This document shows, one piece after another, positions 1 to 12,231 of a DNA stretch of 64,000 bases. Location: the NCBI GenBank assembly GCA_011317545.1, contig WUJK01000008.1, positions 1,984,001 to 2,048,000 of the forward strand. Reading direction: 5' to 3'. The notes under the pieces are model-generated. The model saw only the letters and a list, made by a program, of their open reading frames with translations, searched no databases and was not told the origin of the DNA. This stretch comes from Coniella vitis. Taxonomy: Eukaryota; Ascomycota; Sordariomycetes; Diaporthales; Schizoparmaceae. The stretch's first letter is position 1; each line of letters starts with the position of its first letter. Position numbers and translations under genes: made by a program.

Positions 1-653
1 GTGTGGGGGGGGGGGAGGGGCGGAGGCAAAAGGTGGAAACGTGGCAGTGAGTGGGCTGGCTGGCAGTTGGGGGGCCGCTCAAGCGCGGGGTAAGTTGCAA
101 GTCCGTTTGGGAGATGTGGGCAATCACACAATCCGCATGCTGGCATCGTGCTATCAGGAAGGAAGTGAAGCCCCCCCAAGACCCCTACTATGATACATAG
201 TACATACATAGTAGTAACGAAACGCTATCAGTTACCGCAGTACTTCAGATAGCTGCTATCTACTATGTAGATCCCGTTCAGGCTTGTCTTTGTCATCCAC
301 CCGCCCGAGCCACCACCACCACCACCACCACCACCGCGTCCCCCAACCCATCATCCTCTCATCCGCCTTTGTTGAGGGCTAGGACGGCGCTTCCACCTTA
401 TTCCTTTGCTTTAGCTTCAAACGACAACTTCAAGTCATCCATTGCATCCGTCCAATCGTCCTCCTGCACCGGCGCCCGCCACCGCTCGCCTTTTCTTATC
501 TGATTTCCATGCTGACCGTCCTCGTCACCGACTGTTGTGCCACTGTCAGTATCAGTGCCAGTGCCAGTATCCAAAGGAGCTCCTTTCCGACCCAACCACC
601 GACCTTTGAGCGTACATGTAGCAGAGCTTGCCGCCAACACCTCCTCCATCACC
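1..653. other. gene-free region and promoter of the septin-like gene
   Basis: No convincing coding sequence is visible here. It holds a G-rich start, two TACATAGTA-type motif clusters (186-215 and 260-270) and a (CAC)8 run at 311-335. The last 250 bases are C-rich with pyrimidine stretches, as in a fungal 5' leader. ORFs here on both strands are shadows of the downstream reading frame or low-complexity sequence. Confidence 0.6.
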
Positions 654-3189
654 ATGCGCCCCCTCTTTGGCGACACGCCGCCACCGACGACCCAGCGTGC
701 CCGCCCGAGCGATAATGCAGGACCCACCGCCTTCTTCATCGGCGACGAGGCCGCTGTTGATGCTGCTCTAGAGCAATCGCTGTCCACCTTCATCACCCCG
801 CGCGACCCCCGCAAGCAGACGCATCAGACACAGCAGCAGCAACAACAAGCACATTCACACCTAAATCCACTCAGCTCCGTCGAGTCCGCCCCATGCAGCC
901 CGTCCAAACCTTTCAGCAACAACAACACCACCACCACGACGACCACCGTCACTGCACATGACGTCGAGGCCAGCATTCCCGCCACACCTTCTCTAGCTGG
1001 TGACGGCGACGACGACGACGACGAGCATCCAGACGATGCCTGCTCGTTATCCTCAGATCACGCCACCCCGTTCCAGCCGCATTTTGCTTCGGCTGCCGTG
1101 AGCAGCACCGAAACCTCGCGACCCCTCACCCCGCTGCTGCTGCCGCTGTCTGGGCCCGCCTCAGCCATAAGCGGCGTCTCGTCCCGTAGAAACTCTGTCA
1201 CCGCTTCCGTTTCCGAAGACCTGGGCGCGAGCGTTGAGCTCGAGCCCGAGTCCGAGCCTGCATTCTCATCCTCATCAATGATGGATAGCGGCAGCGTGCC
1301 GCAGCTCGTCATGCCCTCCATCAAGATGCCTTCGCGCCGCCCTTTTACTGACGAAGGCAAGCGCCTAGGAAGGCTCAAGCTGCTCATTGCTGGTGACTCT
1401 GGTAAGCAAGCAATCAAGCTTCAATATAAAGGCGCCTTTTTTTTTGGGGCGGACGTCCTCTGAATGAGTGTGATTATGAATCTGACGATATGCTCGTGCG
1501 TGTGTGCGTGTGATCTGCAGGCATCGGTAAAACAGCCCTGATCAAAGCGATTGTCCAAATTTCCGATGCCATCGTTCACATTGATCCTATTCTGGCCCCG
1601 CCAGGCGTTTTCAACCATCGTTCGAGTCCTCGCTTCAACAGCAAGTCCAAGCATGCCACCAAGAGCAGCAATGCGACAGATCGCATTTCCGAAATCTCGG
1701 CTAGCACTAAGCCATATCCAGAGTGGTGGTCGGATTTGGACGATTCGCGGCTTCTGAAACGTAGAAAGAGCTTGGGCGGCGATACCATTTTGGATAGAAA
1801 TATTTGCTTCATTGACACTCCGGGATATAGTGACGGTTCATCTGTGAGTGGAGTCGGTCGAGTCTGATTTCAGTGTCCTTGTCTTGTCAAGGTATCTATC
1901 TACAAGGGGTCAGTTTGCTGATCTGGCTAGCAACAGAGCATGGAATCCATCTCTCCTGTAATCCGCTATATCGAGTCGCACCTGGAGGCCGTGCATTCCA
2001 ACACCTCGTCCGACTCGGAGTTGCTGAATATGCTGGGCGGCGACGGAGGAAACCAAGTCGATTTGGTTTTGTACCTGATACAGAACAGTAGGCGCGCACT
2101 GCTTGCAACAAGAAGCATGACTGTTGCCAAACCATACTGACAGCACCCACAGGACTCAAACCTGCGGATATCAAATATCTGCAGCTCCTGTCCTCGCTGA
2201 CGAACGTTATACCACTCCTTGCGCAAGCAGACATCATGACACCCGAAGCGATCCGACAGAGCAAGGAGCGCGTCCGAAGCGAGCTCAAAGCCGCAAATGT
2301 GCGACCCTTCTCATTCACCACCTCTGTACATGGCCGAGAAGCAGAGTCCCTATGGCCCTATGCCGTGTCGAGCTTACCCGGGTCGGACCACGACATCATG
2401 GACGCCAGTCTTTTGATGAGTCCAGATTATGTGCAGCCCTTGGTTGGCTCCGATCTTGGCGTTCTTGTCGACCAGATCTTTTGCGAAACCGGGGCATCTT
2501 GGCTGCGACACGCTGCGGCCAAGAAATTTCTGCAGTGGAGGAATTCAGATAAGCATCCTGCACGGCCACAAGGACTGTACAGGCCGCTTAGCTTGCAGAC
2601 TGGCGCAGGAGGAGCGGCAGTTGCGACAACGGGTGCTTCATCCACCTCTTTGGTGGCAACAGCAGCAGCAGCATCGCCTCCTCGGACGTATATGCTAGCG
2701 CGCATCGCCGACCATACGCAGCGCGAAGAGCGCATGGCGGAGATTCGTCTTGCCAATTGGGCATCGGACCTGCAAAGGAGCTTTGCGAACGAAAAGGCTC
2801 GTTACGAGGCACTTGCCCGCGGCGAGAGGGCCATTTGGCTCACGGAGAAGCTGAATGAGTGTGTTCAAGATGGTACACTTGTACCAGTCCACGACCGTAC
2901 CAAGTCGTCAACATCATCGTCCAAATCAGGGCGCTCTTCCCGAAGGAGCGGCAGACTGCCGCGAGACTGGAAGCAGGATACTGCAGCCATGCCACACCAG
3001 GACCCTCTCGGGCTGCTAGAGGTAACAACGAGGCTGAGGGACAGTGGCTGGATCGCACTCGAGGTGCTTGGCGGCGTAGGCATCCTGGGGGGTGCTGTTT
3101 TTTGGTTTTCAAAGAGTCATGGCTGGCATGTGCAGACGGTTGCTTGGGCGGTTGAATCGTGGTCTGCCTTTTGGGACGGAGAAAGGTGA
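654..3189 (+). CDS. septin-like GTPase with C-terminal transmembrane segment
   Basis: Four exons are inferred: 654-1401, 1521-1843, 1937-2087 and 2153-3189, giving about 752 residues. The start at 654 has a good context (CACCATG). The N-terminal 240 residues are Ser/Thr/Gln-rich and look disordered. The P-loop GDSGIGKT (about 247-254) is interrupted by intron 1 and appears only after splicing. A G3 motif DTPG (about 348-351) and a G4-like AQAD (about 431-434, in place of septin AKAD) follow, with septin-like spacing. A hydrophobic segment starting GWIALEVLGG (about 706-728) lies 25 residues from the C terminus, so the protein is probably membrane-anchored. Septins normally form filaments at the cortex and septum and lack such an anchor. 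This looks like a divergent lineage-specific member, and its function is unknown to me. Confidence 0.8.
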
Positions 3190-3957
3190 GGTGAGTAGTA
3201 GCATAGGGGAAACGAGAAAGGAGGCGTCGTTGTGGAGTTGCTGGTGGCTTCAATTTTCTTTAATTTTTTTTTCTTGGGCTCGCCTTCTTTTCCCCCTCTG
3301 GTCTTCACCTGGGCTGGCTCTTCATTTCTCCTCATTCTCTTTTTTTTATTGCTGCATTCTGGGCATCTTCATGTTGAGGAATCTGGAGTTGGTCTTGCAC
3401 ATTTTAGAAATAACGAACTCAAAATTCAAGATAATCCAACACCAGAAATTCCCCATCAATTTCATCAGAATCTGGACTGGCTCTTCTAGGGTCCTGATCA
3501 TGCAGGTTACGGTGTGGCCTTTGACGGACCCCTGCCTGCCCCTGTTGGTGTTGGCCCTTATCCGGGCCCCTGCCTAGGTACATAGTACTATGTAGTCCTG
3601 CTAGCCCTGACGTTATTTTTACCATGTACATAGTACTGTATACCTTTTTTTAGCATCGCTTCACTGACTCCACACTTCCCTACCTTGGACATACTATGTA
3701 GACTGCCCTGACTGCATAGCAAGCATAGTATCCCACTGCCGCTGCCGCTGCTTGAAGGTCAACTAACTGGTGCCAAGGCTCGCTGGAATCTGGATTTGGG
3801 GTTGACTTTCACACGGAGAAAGCTGGAGGCTTGGACGTCACTGACACCAACTCCCCTTAAAATCCTCGCATTTTCCCTCGTCCCCTTCTTCCGCAATAGC
3901 TTCTTCGCCTGTCAACCCGCCATTCCCGACAGTTCTGGTTCCCTCCGACTCCGCGAC
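3190..3957. other. intergenic region with palindromic motifs
   Basis: This is the gap between the septin-like gene and poly(A) polymerase. It is T-rich near 3250-3350 (probable 3' end region), then carries several TACATAGTA motifs, including a perfect palindrome at 3579-3594. The final 150 bases should be the promoter and leader of the next gene. I see no gene in it. Confidence 0.6.
3579..3594. repeat. perfect 16-bp palindrome of the TACATAGTA family
   Basis: TACATAGTACTATGTA is identical to its own reverse complement. Related copies follow at about 3624-3643, 3690-3702 and 3724-3731. It lies in gene-free DNA. Confidence 0.8.
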
Positions 3958-6373
3958 ATGGCCGCCGATATGCAATGGGGCGTGACGCCGCCCATCTCGC
4001 TGGCCCTCCCCAGCGAGTCGGAGAAGCGCGCAAACGACGCTCTCTTCACCGAGCTCAAGGCGCAGAACACGTACGAGCACGCGACTGAAACTCAGAAACG
4101 GTACGGCACACCTCGTTGGCGGATGCAGATCCAAACACGCGCAGAGACTGACAGCCCGTGAGCAATCCAGAGAGAACGTCCTCAAATCCCTCCAGAGCAT
4201 CGCCGACGTCTTCGTCAAGAAGGTTGCCGAGATTGCATACGCAGACAACCCGGCCGTCCACAAGTCGGCGCGTGGCCGCATCTTTACATATGGTAGTTAC
4301 CGCTTGGGCGTCTTCGGCCCTGGATCTGATATCGATACCCTCGTCGTCGGCCCGAAATACGTTACACGGGAGGACTTCTTCGAACTGTTCCCCGGCCTGC
4401 TCAAGGAAATGACCCCCTCAGGGGCCATCACCGACCTGACGGCAGTCACCGACGCCTTTGTGCCCATCATCAAGTTCGAATACTCGGGCATCAGCATCGA
4501 TCTCATCTTCTCCCGCATCGCCACGTTGACCGAGATACCGCACCCTTCGAGCGGCTGGGACCTGCTCGACAACAACCTGCTGCGCGGCCTGGACGATGCC
4601 GAGTTGCGGTCGCTCAACGGCACGCGAGTGACGGACGATATTCTGAAGCTTGTGCCCGAGCCCACATCCTTCCGCTTGGCCCTGCGAGCTATCAAATTGT
4701 GGGCGCAAAAGCGTGCGATTTATGCAAATATCATGGGCTTCCCTGGTGGTGTGGCGTGGGCAATGCTGGTCGCGCGGGTGTGCCAGCTGTACCCCAAGGC
4801 GAATGGAGCAGTCATTGTGAACAAGTTCTTCCACATAATACGGCGGTGGCCCTGGCCCCAGCCAGTTCTGCTGAAACACGTCGAGGAAGGGCCCCTTCAA
4901 GTCCGTGTTTGGAACCCCAAGCTCTACAAGGGCGATGGCTATCATTTGATGCCCATCATCACGCCCGCTTATCCGTCCATGTGTGCGACTTTCAACATTA
5001 CACACTCGAGCAAGTCCGTCATTCAAAAAGAGCTGGATCATTTCTCGGGCGTGGTGGACCAAATCATGCTGGGCAAGCAGCCGTGGAAGACGCTTTTTGT
5101 CAAGCATTCATTCTTTACACAGGACTACAAGTACTACATCATTGTCAACGCGGCCAGTACGACCAAGGAGAATGCAAAGATATGGGGCGGGTTTGTCGAG
5201 TCCAAGATCCGTTTGCTCGTTCAAAGCCTCGAGCGACACCCATCCATTCAGCTGGCGCGACCATTCAACAAGGGCTACGAGCGCAAGCACCGATGCTTGC
5301 ACGAACTTGATGAGTGGACCAAAATCCTTGACGGAAGTTTGGAATATGTTGTCAAGGATGAGGAGAATGCTGACGCAGTCGTCAAGACAGAGCCTGCTGC
5401 TGCTGTTGCTGCCGCTGCTGCTGCTGCTGCTGCTGTTTCTGCTGCTACCAGTCGCGCAGAAACGAGTGCCGTGAACGGCACAGAAAAGGCGGCGGCAGCG
5501 CCAAACTTGTCGGCGGAGACCAAACAAGAGGTACAGGGCTCCGATGGCACGACTGTACCGGCCGCCGAAAGCCAAGAGACCGACGTCAAGATGGGCGAGG
5601 CAGGAGGCCCCAGAGAGGTGTTTACTTCCACACATTACATTGGCTTGGAGCTGCGAGAAGGTAAGTTAGCGTCCTGCTCCGTTTCTTGCCTCGCTTTCCT
5701 ATTTTACAGAGATCTTTCTCTTTGATCACGGTGGTATTACTCACTAGTGCACCTCCTCTTCCCCCTTCCCTTTTGACTCAATCCAAGCTATTTTTCTTTT
5801 TTTTTTTCTGGGGACATGTAAGAGTCTTAACGCCAGGACCATTGACATTACAGGCGCGAAATCCCTCGACCTATCCTACGAAGTCAACGAATTCAAGAAC
5901 ATTTGTTTTGGCTGGGAAAAGTACGAAAAGGAATTGCAAGACTCGTGTGCTGTGGGCGTGCAGCACGTACGCAAGTATGTTCTGTCGAGAAGCCCAATTC
6001 GAGAGAGAGAAATCAAAAAAGAATAGAGGATGAGTTTGGCTCACGGTCCCCTGGTCGCTTGCGAGAATGCTAATCCATCCACATTCCTCTAGCTGGAGTC
6101 TGCCCGACGACGTCTTCGAGGCCGGCGAGGTACGGCCCACTCGACCACGGAAACGCAAGGCACCAGAAGGCCCCAATGGGGTGCGGAAGCGAAAGGCGCC
6201 AACCGAAGTATGTTGCGATATGGAATTGCCATGATCGTTGCCTCATCACAAAAAGATGCCGCTTCCCGTATGATGCACAACCATACTTGGGAGGGGAGAA
6301 TGAATGAAATGCAAAAATGAGCGAACGGTACGCCGTCAGGAATGATCGTCACACTGACTGACCTTTTCAGTAG
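3958..6373 (+). CDS. pap1: poly(A) polymerase
   Basis: This is the nuclear poly(A) polymerase, which adds A tails to pre-mRNA 3' ends within the cleavage and polyadenylation machinery. Inferred exons are 3958-4100, 4171-5660, 5854-5974, 6093-6207 and 6371-6373 (about 623 residues). The nucleotidyltransferase signature GSYRLGVFGPGSDID (about 89-103) supplies two catalytic Asp (D101, D103); a third is in SIDLIF (D158). The central and RNA-binding domains follow. A poly-Ala run lies near 457-478, and the tail is basic (RKRK twice), like a nuclear localisation signal. The last intron (GTATGT...CTGACCTTTTCAG) joins directly to a TAG, so the final exon is only a stop codon. If that intron is retained, translation continues eight residues to a TGA at 6232-6234. 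The acceptor at 4170 was chosen by phase and family alignment. Confidence 0.92.
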
Positions 6374-6504
6374 GACGCCCTGGAATCGGCCAAACGACCA
6401 CAACCCGGAGCCAATGCTGGCTGAAGAAGAACAAAACACAAACAGAAAACGATATAACATGAGCCTCCCGAAGGCCTTGTTGGAATACCCAAATCTTCTC
6501 TCTT

Positions 6505-6510
<6 letters not shown>

Positions 6511-6546
<36 letters not shown>
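6511..6546. repeat. (CT)n microsatellite
   Basis: An almost pure CT dinucleotide tract with one TT interruption, downstream of poly(A) polymerase. Confidence 0.9.
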
Positions 6547-6547
<1 letters not shown>

Positions 6548-7568
6548 GCGCCATATAAAACCCATCAGTTTTGAAATGCACTGATTTTTCTGGTGCAGGG
6601 AAATCATGCTAATAGCATAGGAAAGGCCCGCCATCCCTTCTTTTTTGTGGCTGTGCCAGCACGCCAGCAGAACAGGTCCAGCACAGGATTGCTGACGACC
6701 TTGTACCTTCTCGACCCAATGCAAATTCGCATATATACACCAAAAGAAATGCCTTGATGCAAAAGAAATCTTCCTTCTACTATGTACTCCAGGGTACGCG
6801 CCCATGCAAAGAAGGGAGAAAGCAGATTGCAAAAGCTGGACATAGCCTGGGCCGAGTCGCAGCAGCAACAGCATCAATAGTGTCATCTGTCAAACGCCAG
6901 ATACTGCGTACGGTACAGACAGATATTGCGCTCGGAGGAATCAGCAGGATGGAAAACCGAAAAGAATAAGAACAACAGCCACACACAGCATGAAGCGAGC
7001 ATCGGTTCAAGGAGGACATTGTCTCGCTGTGGGCGAGCACGCTCGTGCAGGCTTTTAGACGCCTCGTGCAGTAATTTGCGTGCGCTGTCGTTCACAGATC
7101 AATGTACCATAGGTTGCTAGACGGGGTTTTGCACCCGAATAAAAGCCATCTTTTAGAGGCATACGTGCCTCGTTGATATACAGTACCTTGGCCATCACTT
7201 GTACTTGCACACAAATGGTCGCTGCTGGGTGTCGCGTGTGTACTGACGGCGATGGATCCGCTCGTTACGCCAGGCTGTAGGGCTGCGCTTGTCTATTATA
7301 GTATACCTGGAGATGTACTGTAGATAGCAGCAACAATGACGTTGCGTCTCTCGATCACATCACGGTGGAGACCGAAAGATGACTCTTGCGCGAGATTGAC
7401 CAGGGGTTTCACGATGTTGGTATGATATAAACAAGGGATAGCCTGATGCGATGGCTTCAAAGAGGATAATGTAAATATTAATATTCTCATTGGATGATCG
7501 CAAAACAGCTAGGAGCCATATAACAGATTTCTTTCAAGCCCACATCTTCTCACCAAAGACAAGCAAGG

Positions 7569-7598
7569 CAAGTGCAAGTGCAAGTGCAAGTGCAAGTG
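7569..7598. repeat. five tandem CAAGTG hexamers
   Basis: Five perfect head-to-tail copies of CAAGTG in the gene-free stretch between poly(A) polymerase and histone H4. No function is evident. Confidence 0.9.
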
Positions 7599-7751
7599 AC
7601 TGATTCTAGACAAGGGGGCAGCCAAAAAAAAAATACTTGAAGGAGGCTGTCTTTCCCCCCCCCAACAAGCGCGTCTGGCACAAAGGTTCGACGCGTTTTC
7701 TTCGTCTTCTTTTGCGAATATTGGAATGCCAAACGGGTGACGAAACACTGC

Positions 7752-7769
7752 CTACTATGTACATAGTAG
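7752..7769. repeat. perfect 18-bp palindrome of the TACTATGTA family
   Basis: CTACTATGTACATAGTAG reads the same on both strands. It is the longest perfect member of the motif family in this window and lies about 700 bases upstream of the histone H4 start. Confidence 0.85.
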
Positions 7770-8466
7770 TCTGACGAGGGCGTTCGATTGCTGATTGGCT
7801 TACCCAAGCCCTGCAAACCCATATCACTGGCTGCGCACGATGGGCGCTAGACCTAAAGGGGTTGAACAAGGGGATTCTGCGGGAGCTGCAGCGCAGAAAT
7901 GCAACGGGCCCCGGCAAAGCCTGGGTAAGCCTGGCAGCCCTGCGCGGGAAAGAGCAGGAAGGGGGGGAGCACGGGCCACCCGCAAGCACTAAGAATGCGC
8001 AGTAAAGCGAGGCAGAGGTGCCAAACCAAAGAGTGCCCTCTTCCGACCCCTGTAACGCATTACTTTGACAAGCGATTTGGGTCCCGGCATTGGGTGAGGA
8101 AATCGCCCTCTATTTTCCACTTGGATGCCTTTTAGTAAGGAAAGCAGCAGGCAAGCCCACCAAAACAGACTAGCGCCACCCGGGGGAAAAGAGAAAAAGA
8201 GACTGAGAGCAGTTGCAGCAGCAGCTCACCCTTCCCTTGCCCACTGCCCAGCCCCAAGATCAGTAGCCGGCGGCCACGGCCCCCATCCAGTCTCTTAAAT
8301 AACGCGCACCCCCAGTTCTTCTCTTTTCCTCTTCTTCCGCGCTGCTGTTATTATTCCCACCCAACTTTATTTACCACGCACCCACAACTTGCATCACTTT
8401 TGTCCGTCGCGACACCAGAACCCATCAAACTAATCCGCATCTTTCTCTCCTTCAACCACTCACAAA

Positions 8467-9193
<727 letters not shown>

Positions 9194-9907
9194 GCGTGCT
9201 CGTTTCGCTTGCCATCCTGGCTCATCATCGCCATCGCCACTTGCTTCTTTACTTGATGGAAAAGACTTCCTTCAAGTGCTTGTTTTAAATCTATGGAGTG
9301 TTTGGATGCATTGATGGGCTTTTGTGGGTTGTGTGTGCTTGGTATCTTGTTTATTTCATGATGCAGCATTCAAACACAGACGCAAAGGGGCTAGAGGTTG
9401 GATGCAATCACATCGGTACCTCCTGGTGTGATTACGGTTGATGTGTACTTTTGATGCAAGTCTAGCGGCACTTGTGGCGGATGACATTGTTGTTTTTCGG
9501 CGTTGGGGAGGGACAGTCACGGAACATTCGGAACGATAAAGCCTGGTTAGGCATGACAAGCACTTTATTGCCAGACAAGATGCCTGCGAAATACACTTTA
9601 TGAACATTGGGTCACTTTTTGTTTTGGCTACGTGATGATTTGATATATTGTTTGAATGCCACCAGCGCGGTTTGATGATTGAATGAATTGGTCTGCATTT
9701 GCCAAGTGGTATTGCGCTGTCCTTAAGCTCGATCTAATGAAGCCCCTTGCTCTGCGAACCATTAAACTCCCATACGCCTGTACAATGTTAATCCAAACCT
9801 GCCCACCAACGCGTCTCTGTCTTGAAGTTATTATCCCAACCGACTGCCATTTGTCCACATCTCCTGTCGCCCGTCGCCTTGTATGTATTTCTTCTTGCCA
9901 GCCTTGT
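9194..9907. other. convergent intergenic region (H4 / Trs20)
   Basis: The 3' ends of histone H4 (+) and Trs20 (-) face each other here. The sequence is T-rich after H4 and has no TACATAGTA motif. I see no gene in it. Confidence 0.5.
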
Positions 9908-10540
9908 CTATAGGTATTTCTTGCCCGCCGCCACAACCCTCTGGCGAAAGATGGGACTCCTAACTTCCATATTGACCTTGTAAAAGGGACTCATAATGGC
10001 CTTGACCCAATTCTCATAGACCTCTGTAAAGAAGTTCTTGATGGCCTCTTCTGTCGCGGCACTCGTAGGGTTCGCCGCTATCGACGTCGACGAGCGCGAA
10101 CCACTCCCTCCCAGCCCAGTGCCCGTGCCGGACATGATGGATGAGGACGAGGAGCCGGCCGCGCCCACACTAGAGCCGGCCGGTTGGTGCAGCAGCAGGA
10201 ACTTTACGTTTGCGCCTGTAATGAAGCAGGAAATGTAGTTGTTGAAGAACTTGTCAACGACCTTGAGGTACATCTGGCCGCCGACATTGCTGGCGGACGA
10301 GCTGGATATGGACGTGGACGAGGCGGAGAAGGAGGACGACGACGAGGCAGAAGAGGGGACCACGCCGGTCCACTGGACTTCTTGGACGACGTCGAGAGCG
10401 GAATGGAGGATAAATTGGTTGAGGTGGCGGGCTTGGTCGGTGAAGCGGCTCAGGCCGTCGCCGCCTTGTTTGGAGGTGCCGAATTCGTGTTCGAAGAGGG
10501 GGTTGTCGAGGGTGCCGATTATGGCGAAGTAGTAGGACAT
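9908..10540 (-). CDS. trs20: TRAPP subunit Trs20 / sedlin
   Basis: Sedlin-family longin-fold subunit of the TRAPP tethering complexes, acting in ER-to-Golgi traffic and Rab activation. It is a single exon of 210 residues. The N terminus MSYYFAIIGTLDNPLFEHEF, the VVDKFFNNYISCFITGANVKF block and the C-terminal half (NFFTEVYENWVKAIMSPFYK, then IRS-type end region) are conserved family blocks. Sedlins are usually about 140 residues. The extra length comes from two Ser/Gly-rich loops, at roughly 64-92 and 122-155. The start codon is the first ATG and begins with the canonical MSYYF. Confidence 0.95.
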   Translation of the reverse strand: MSYYFAIIGTLDNPLFEHEFGTSKQGGDGLSRFTDQARHLNQFILHSALDVVQEVQWTGVVPSSASSSSSFSASSTSISSSSASNVGGQMYLKVVDKFFNNYISCFITGANVKFLLLHQPAGSSVGAAGSSSSSIMSGTGTGLGGSGSRSSTSIAANPTSAATEEAIKNFFTEVYENWVKAIMSPFYKVNMEVRSPIFRQRVVAAGKKYL

Positions 10541-11232
10541 GGTTCTTTTTCCTTTTTTTAGGGGAGAGAGAGAGAGAAAGACAGAAGGGGGGGGGGAGAG
10601 AAGGGGAGTTTGCGTAAGTAGGTGGGTTGAAGAGAGAGAGAAAAAAAAAGAAGGGAGAGGTTTAACGATCGATCATGGAGTTGGGAATCGTTGAGTGGAC
10701 AATCGTGTATGGTTATCGATTTGCTTGTCGCGGTATTGCGATGGCGGTTGGGGTTGCTGTGCGCTGGTGAGTAGCACCGTTGCTTGTGATGCGGCTCTCG
10801 TCGAGAGCGGGCCCAGGGTGCTCTGTAGGCTGGGCTAATAGCATGTACTACATAGTATGGTATCATGCACCTATGAGCGCTACTATGCAGCTAGACTTGC
10901 TGGATAAGCTGGGGGCCAGTTAGCTACAGGATTAAAGTACCAATGTACCCCGCGGCCGGCCCAGCAGAGTGGAAACCAGCCGAGAAACCGCGCCCGCGGC
11001 CGGCTACGCTATGTACTGGCTAGCCTTTCCATGGAACATTTTCGAGAAAAGCAACCTCGCATCCCATACGACCGACCCTCAGCTACCAATCCCCCTTCCC
11101 CCCCCCCCCTTCGCGCGCGCGCCCTTCCATAACGACGACAAAAGAGCCGTCCCGTCGTATCTCGGAATCGTCGACCAGACGCACCCTCCGACACCGCAGA
11201 AATACAAAACACACACAGAAACACACACAAAA
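10541..11232. promoter_or_regulatory. shared divergent promoter region (Trs20 / mL60)
   Basis: This 690-base gap separates the start codons of two divergent genes, so both promoters must lie within it. It has GA-rich leader tracts next to Trs20, a TACATAGTA-type motif (10842-10860) and a C/CA-rich leader before mL60. No TATA box is clear. Confidence 0.5.
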
Positions 11233-11654
11233 ATGTTCGGCCCCTTCCGAGTGACGAACCCGCTCAATGGCGGTCTTCTTTGGAAGATTCCCTGGCGGCT
11301 GTCCAAGTTCCAAAAGCGACGACACAGGTTGCGCCTGCGGCACGTGGATGGAGTGGTGGCGACGCTAGACCAGGCGCTGGCCAAGACGGGCCAGACGCTG
11401 CCGGCTGTGGAGCGGTGGAAGGCCGAGATGCCCAAGGAGGAGGAGATGTTGCCCAAGGACAAGTATACGATTTTCGATCGCAAGGAGAAGAGGTATCGCA
11501 AGGGAATACATAGTAGGTCCTTCTTGTTGTTGTTTTGTTTTGCCCTTCGGCGTGATCAAGGAGGGGCTTCATTGCTAATGGTTGTTTTTTTTGCTTCGCA
11601 GAGCTGCCAAAGTGGACGAGAGTGTCCCAGAGACTGAACCCTCCTGGATACTAG
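11233..11654 (+). CDS. mrpl31: mitochondrial large ribosomal subunit protein mL60 (YmL31)
   Basis: Fungal mitochondrial 54S ribosomal protein of the MRPL31/mL60 family. Exons 11233-11512 and 11602-11654 give 110 residues, close to the family length. The sequence begins MFGPFRVTNPLNGGLLWKIP, continues with basic KFQKRRHRLRLR, and ends KLPKWTRVSQRLNPPGY. The intron (GTAGGT...CAG) falls after IH and restores the frame through to a TAG. Without splicing the frame would read through unrelated sequence. Confidence 0.93.
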
Positions 11655-12231
11655 ACGCCTTCTGGTGGGAGGTGGAGGATCTGGGGGCGAGTTACGGCCA
11701 TCGTATGTCAGACGCGCTGGGCATGAAACACGGCGAGAATGTACAAAGGCAGGGCATGCAAGGAGCCAGCGGGTACCGTGATCACTGGACCAATCTCTTC
11801 TCTTGCTCGGACAATGCGCCACATTTGGGAGAGCATCTATGAAATAGTGCATAGGAGGCAAGAGTGTAAGTCTACACGGCACATTATGCGGCAACGTCGC
11901 TCTTCGAGATACCTGGACACTGTCACAAAGGTTGTACTTTGTACACTGGGGAAAGAACAACAAAATACCCAAACTTCCCATGTCATGAATTAAAGAGCTC
12001 GTTCATGGAGACCAAAAGAAATTCATTGATATTTTCCCGCGACCAATACCGTAACGCCTCGAGCTTCCTGATGCTGCGGCATAAGGCAATTCCATGGGCT
12101 CTATGATCCATCCGTTGCACCCTGCAACCAGAGCTATAGCAGTAATTTGGCTCTCCAGACTGTGCCCATGACTGGACATGGACGTCATGTTGAAATCTCA
12201 AATGACTGTTCCCAGAGACATTGACATCTCT
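11655..12231. other. convergent intergenic region (mL60 / CBP20)
   Basis: The 3' flanks of two convergent genes meet here. I see no additional gene; the short ORFs overlap out-of-frame sequence of mL60 exon 2. Confidence 0.5.

Larger units (their letters stand above)
6374..8466. other. 2.1-kb gene-free region upstream of histone H4
   Basis: I see no gene on either strand. The region has a (CT)n tract (6511-6546), a TACTATGTAC motif (6778-6787), five tandem CAAGTG units (7569-7598) and an 18-bp palindrome (7752-7769). The last 200 bases before H4 are pyrimidine-rich with an AT-rich element near 8294, probably the core promoter and leader. Confidence 0.5.

Noticed and set aside
311..335. (CAC)8 run as a possible CRISPR or regulatory array
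   Set aside because: It is a simple microsatellite with no spacers. Fungal nuclear DNA is not expected to carry CRISPR.
6208..6234. Unspliced poly(A) polymerase end at TGA 6232-6234 as the main form
   Set aside because: A strong donor, branch site and acceptor favour splicing to the TAG at 6371. The unspliced form is kept only as an alternative.
6089..6886. 265-codon minus-strand ORF
   Set aside because: It overlaps the poly(A) polymerase tail on the other strand and reads through the CT repeat as alternating Arg-Glu.
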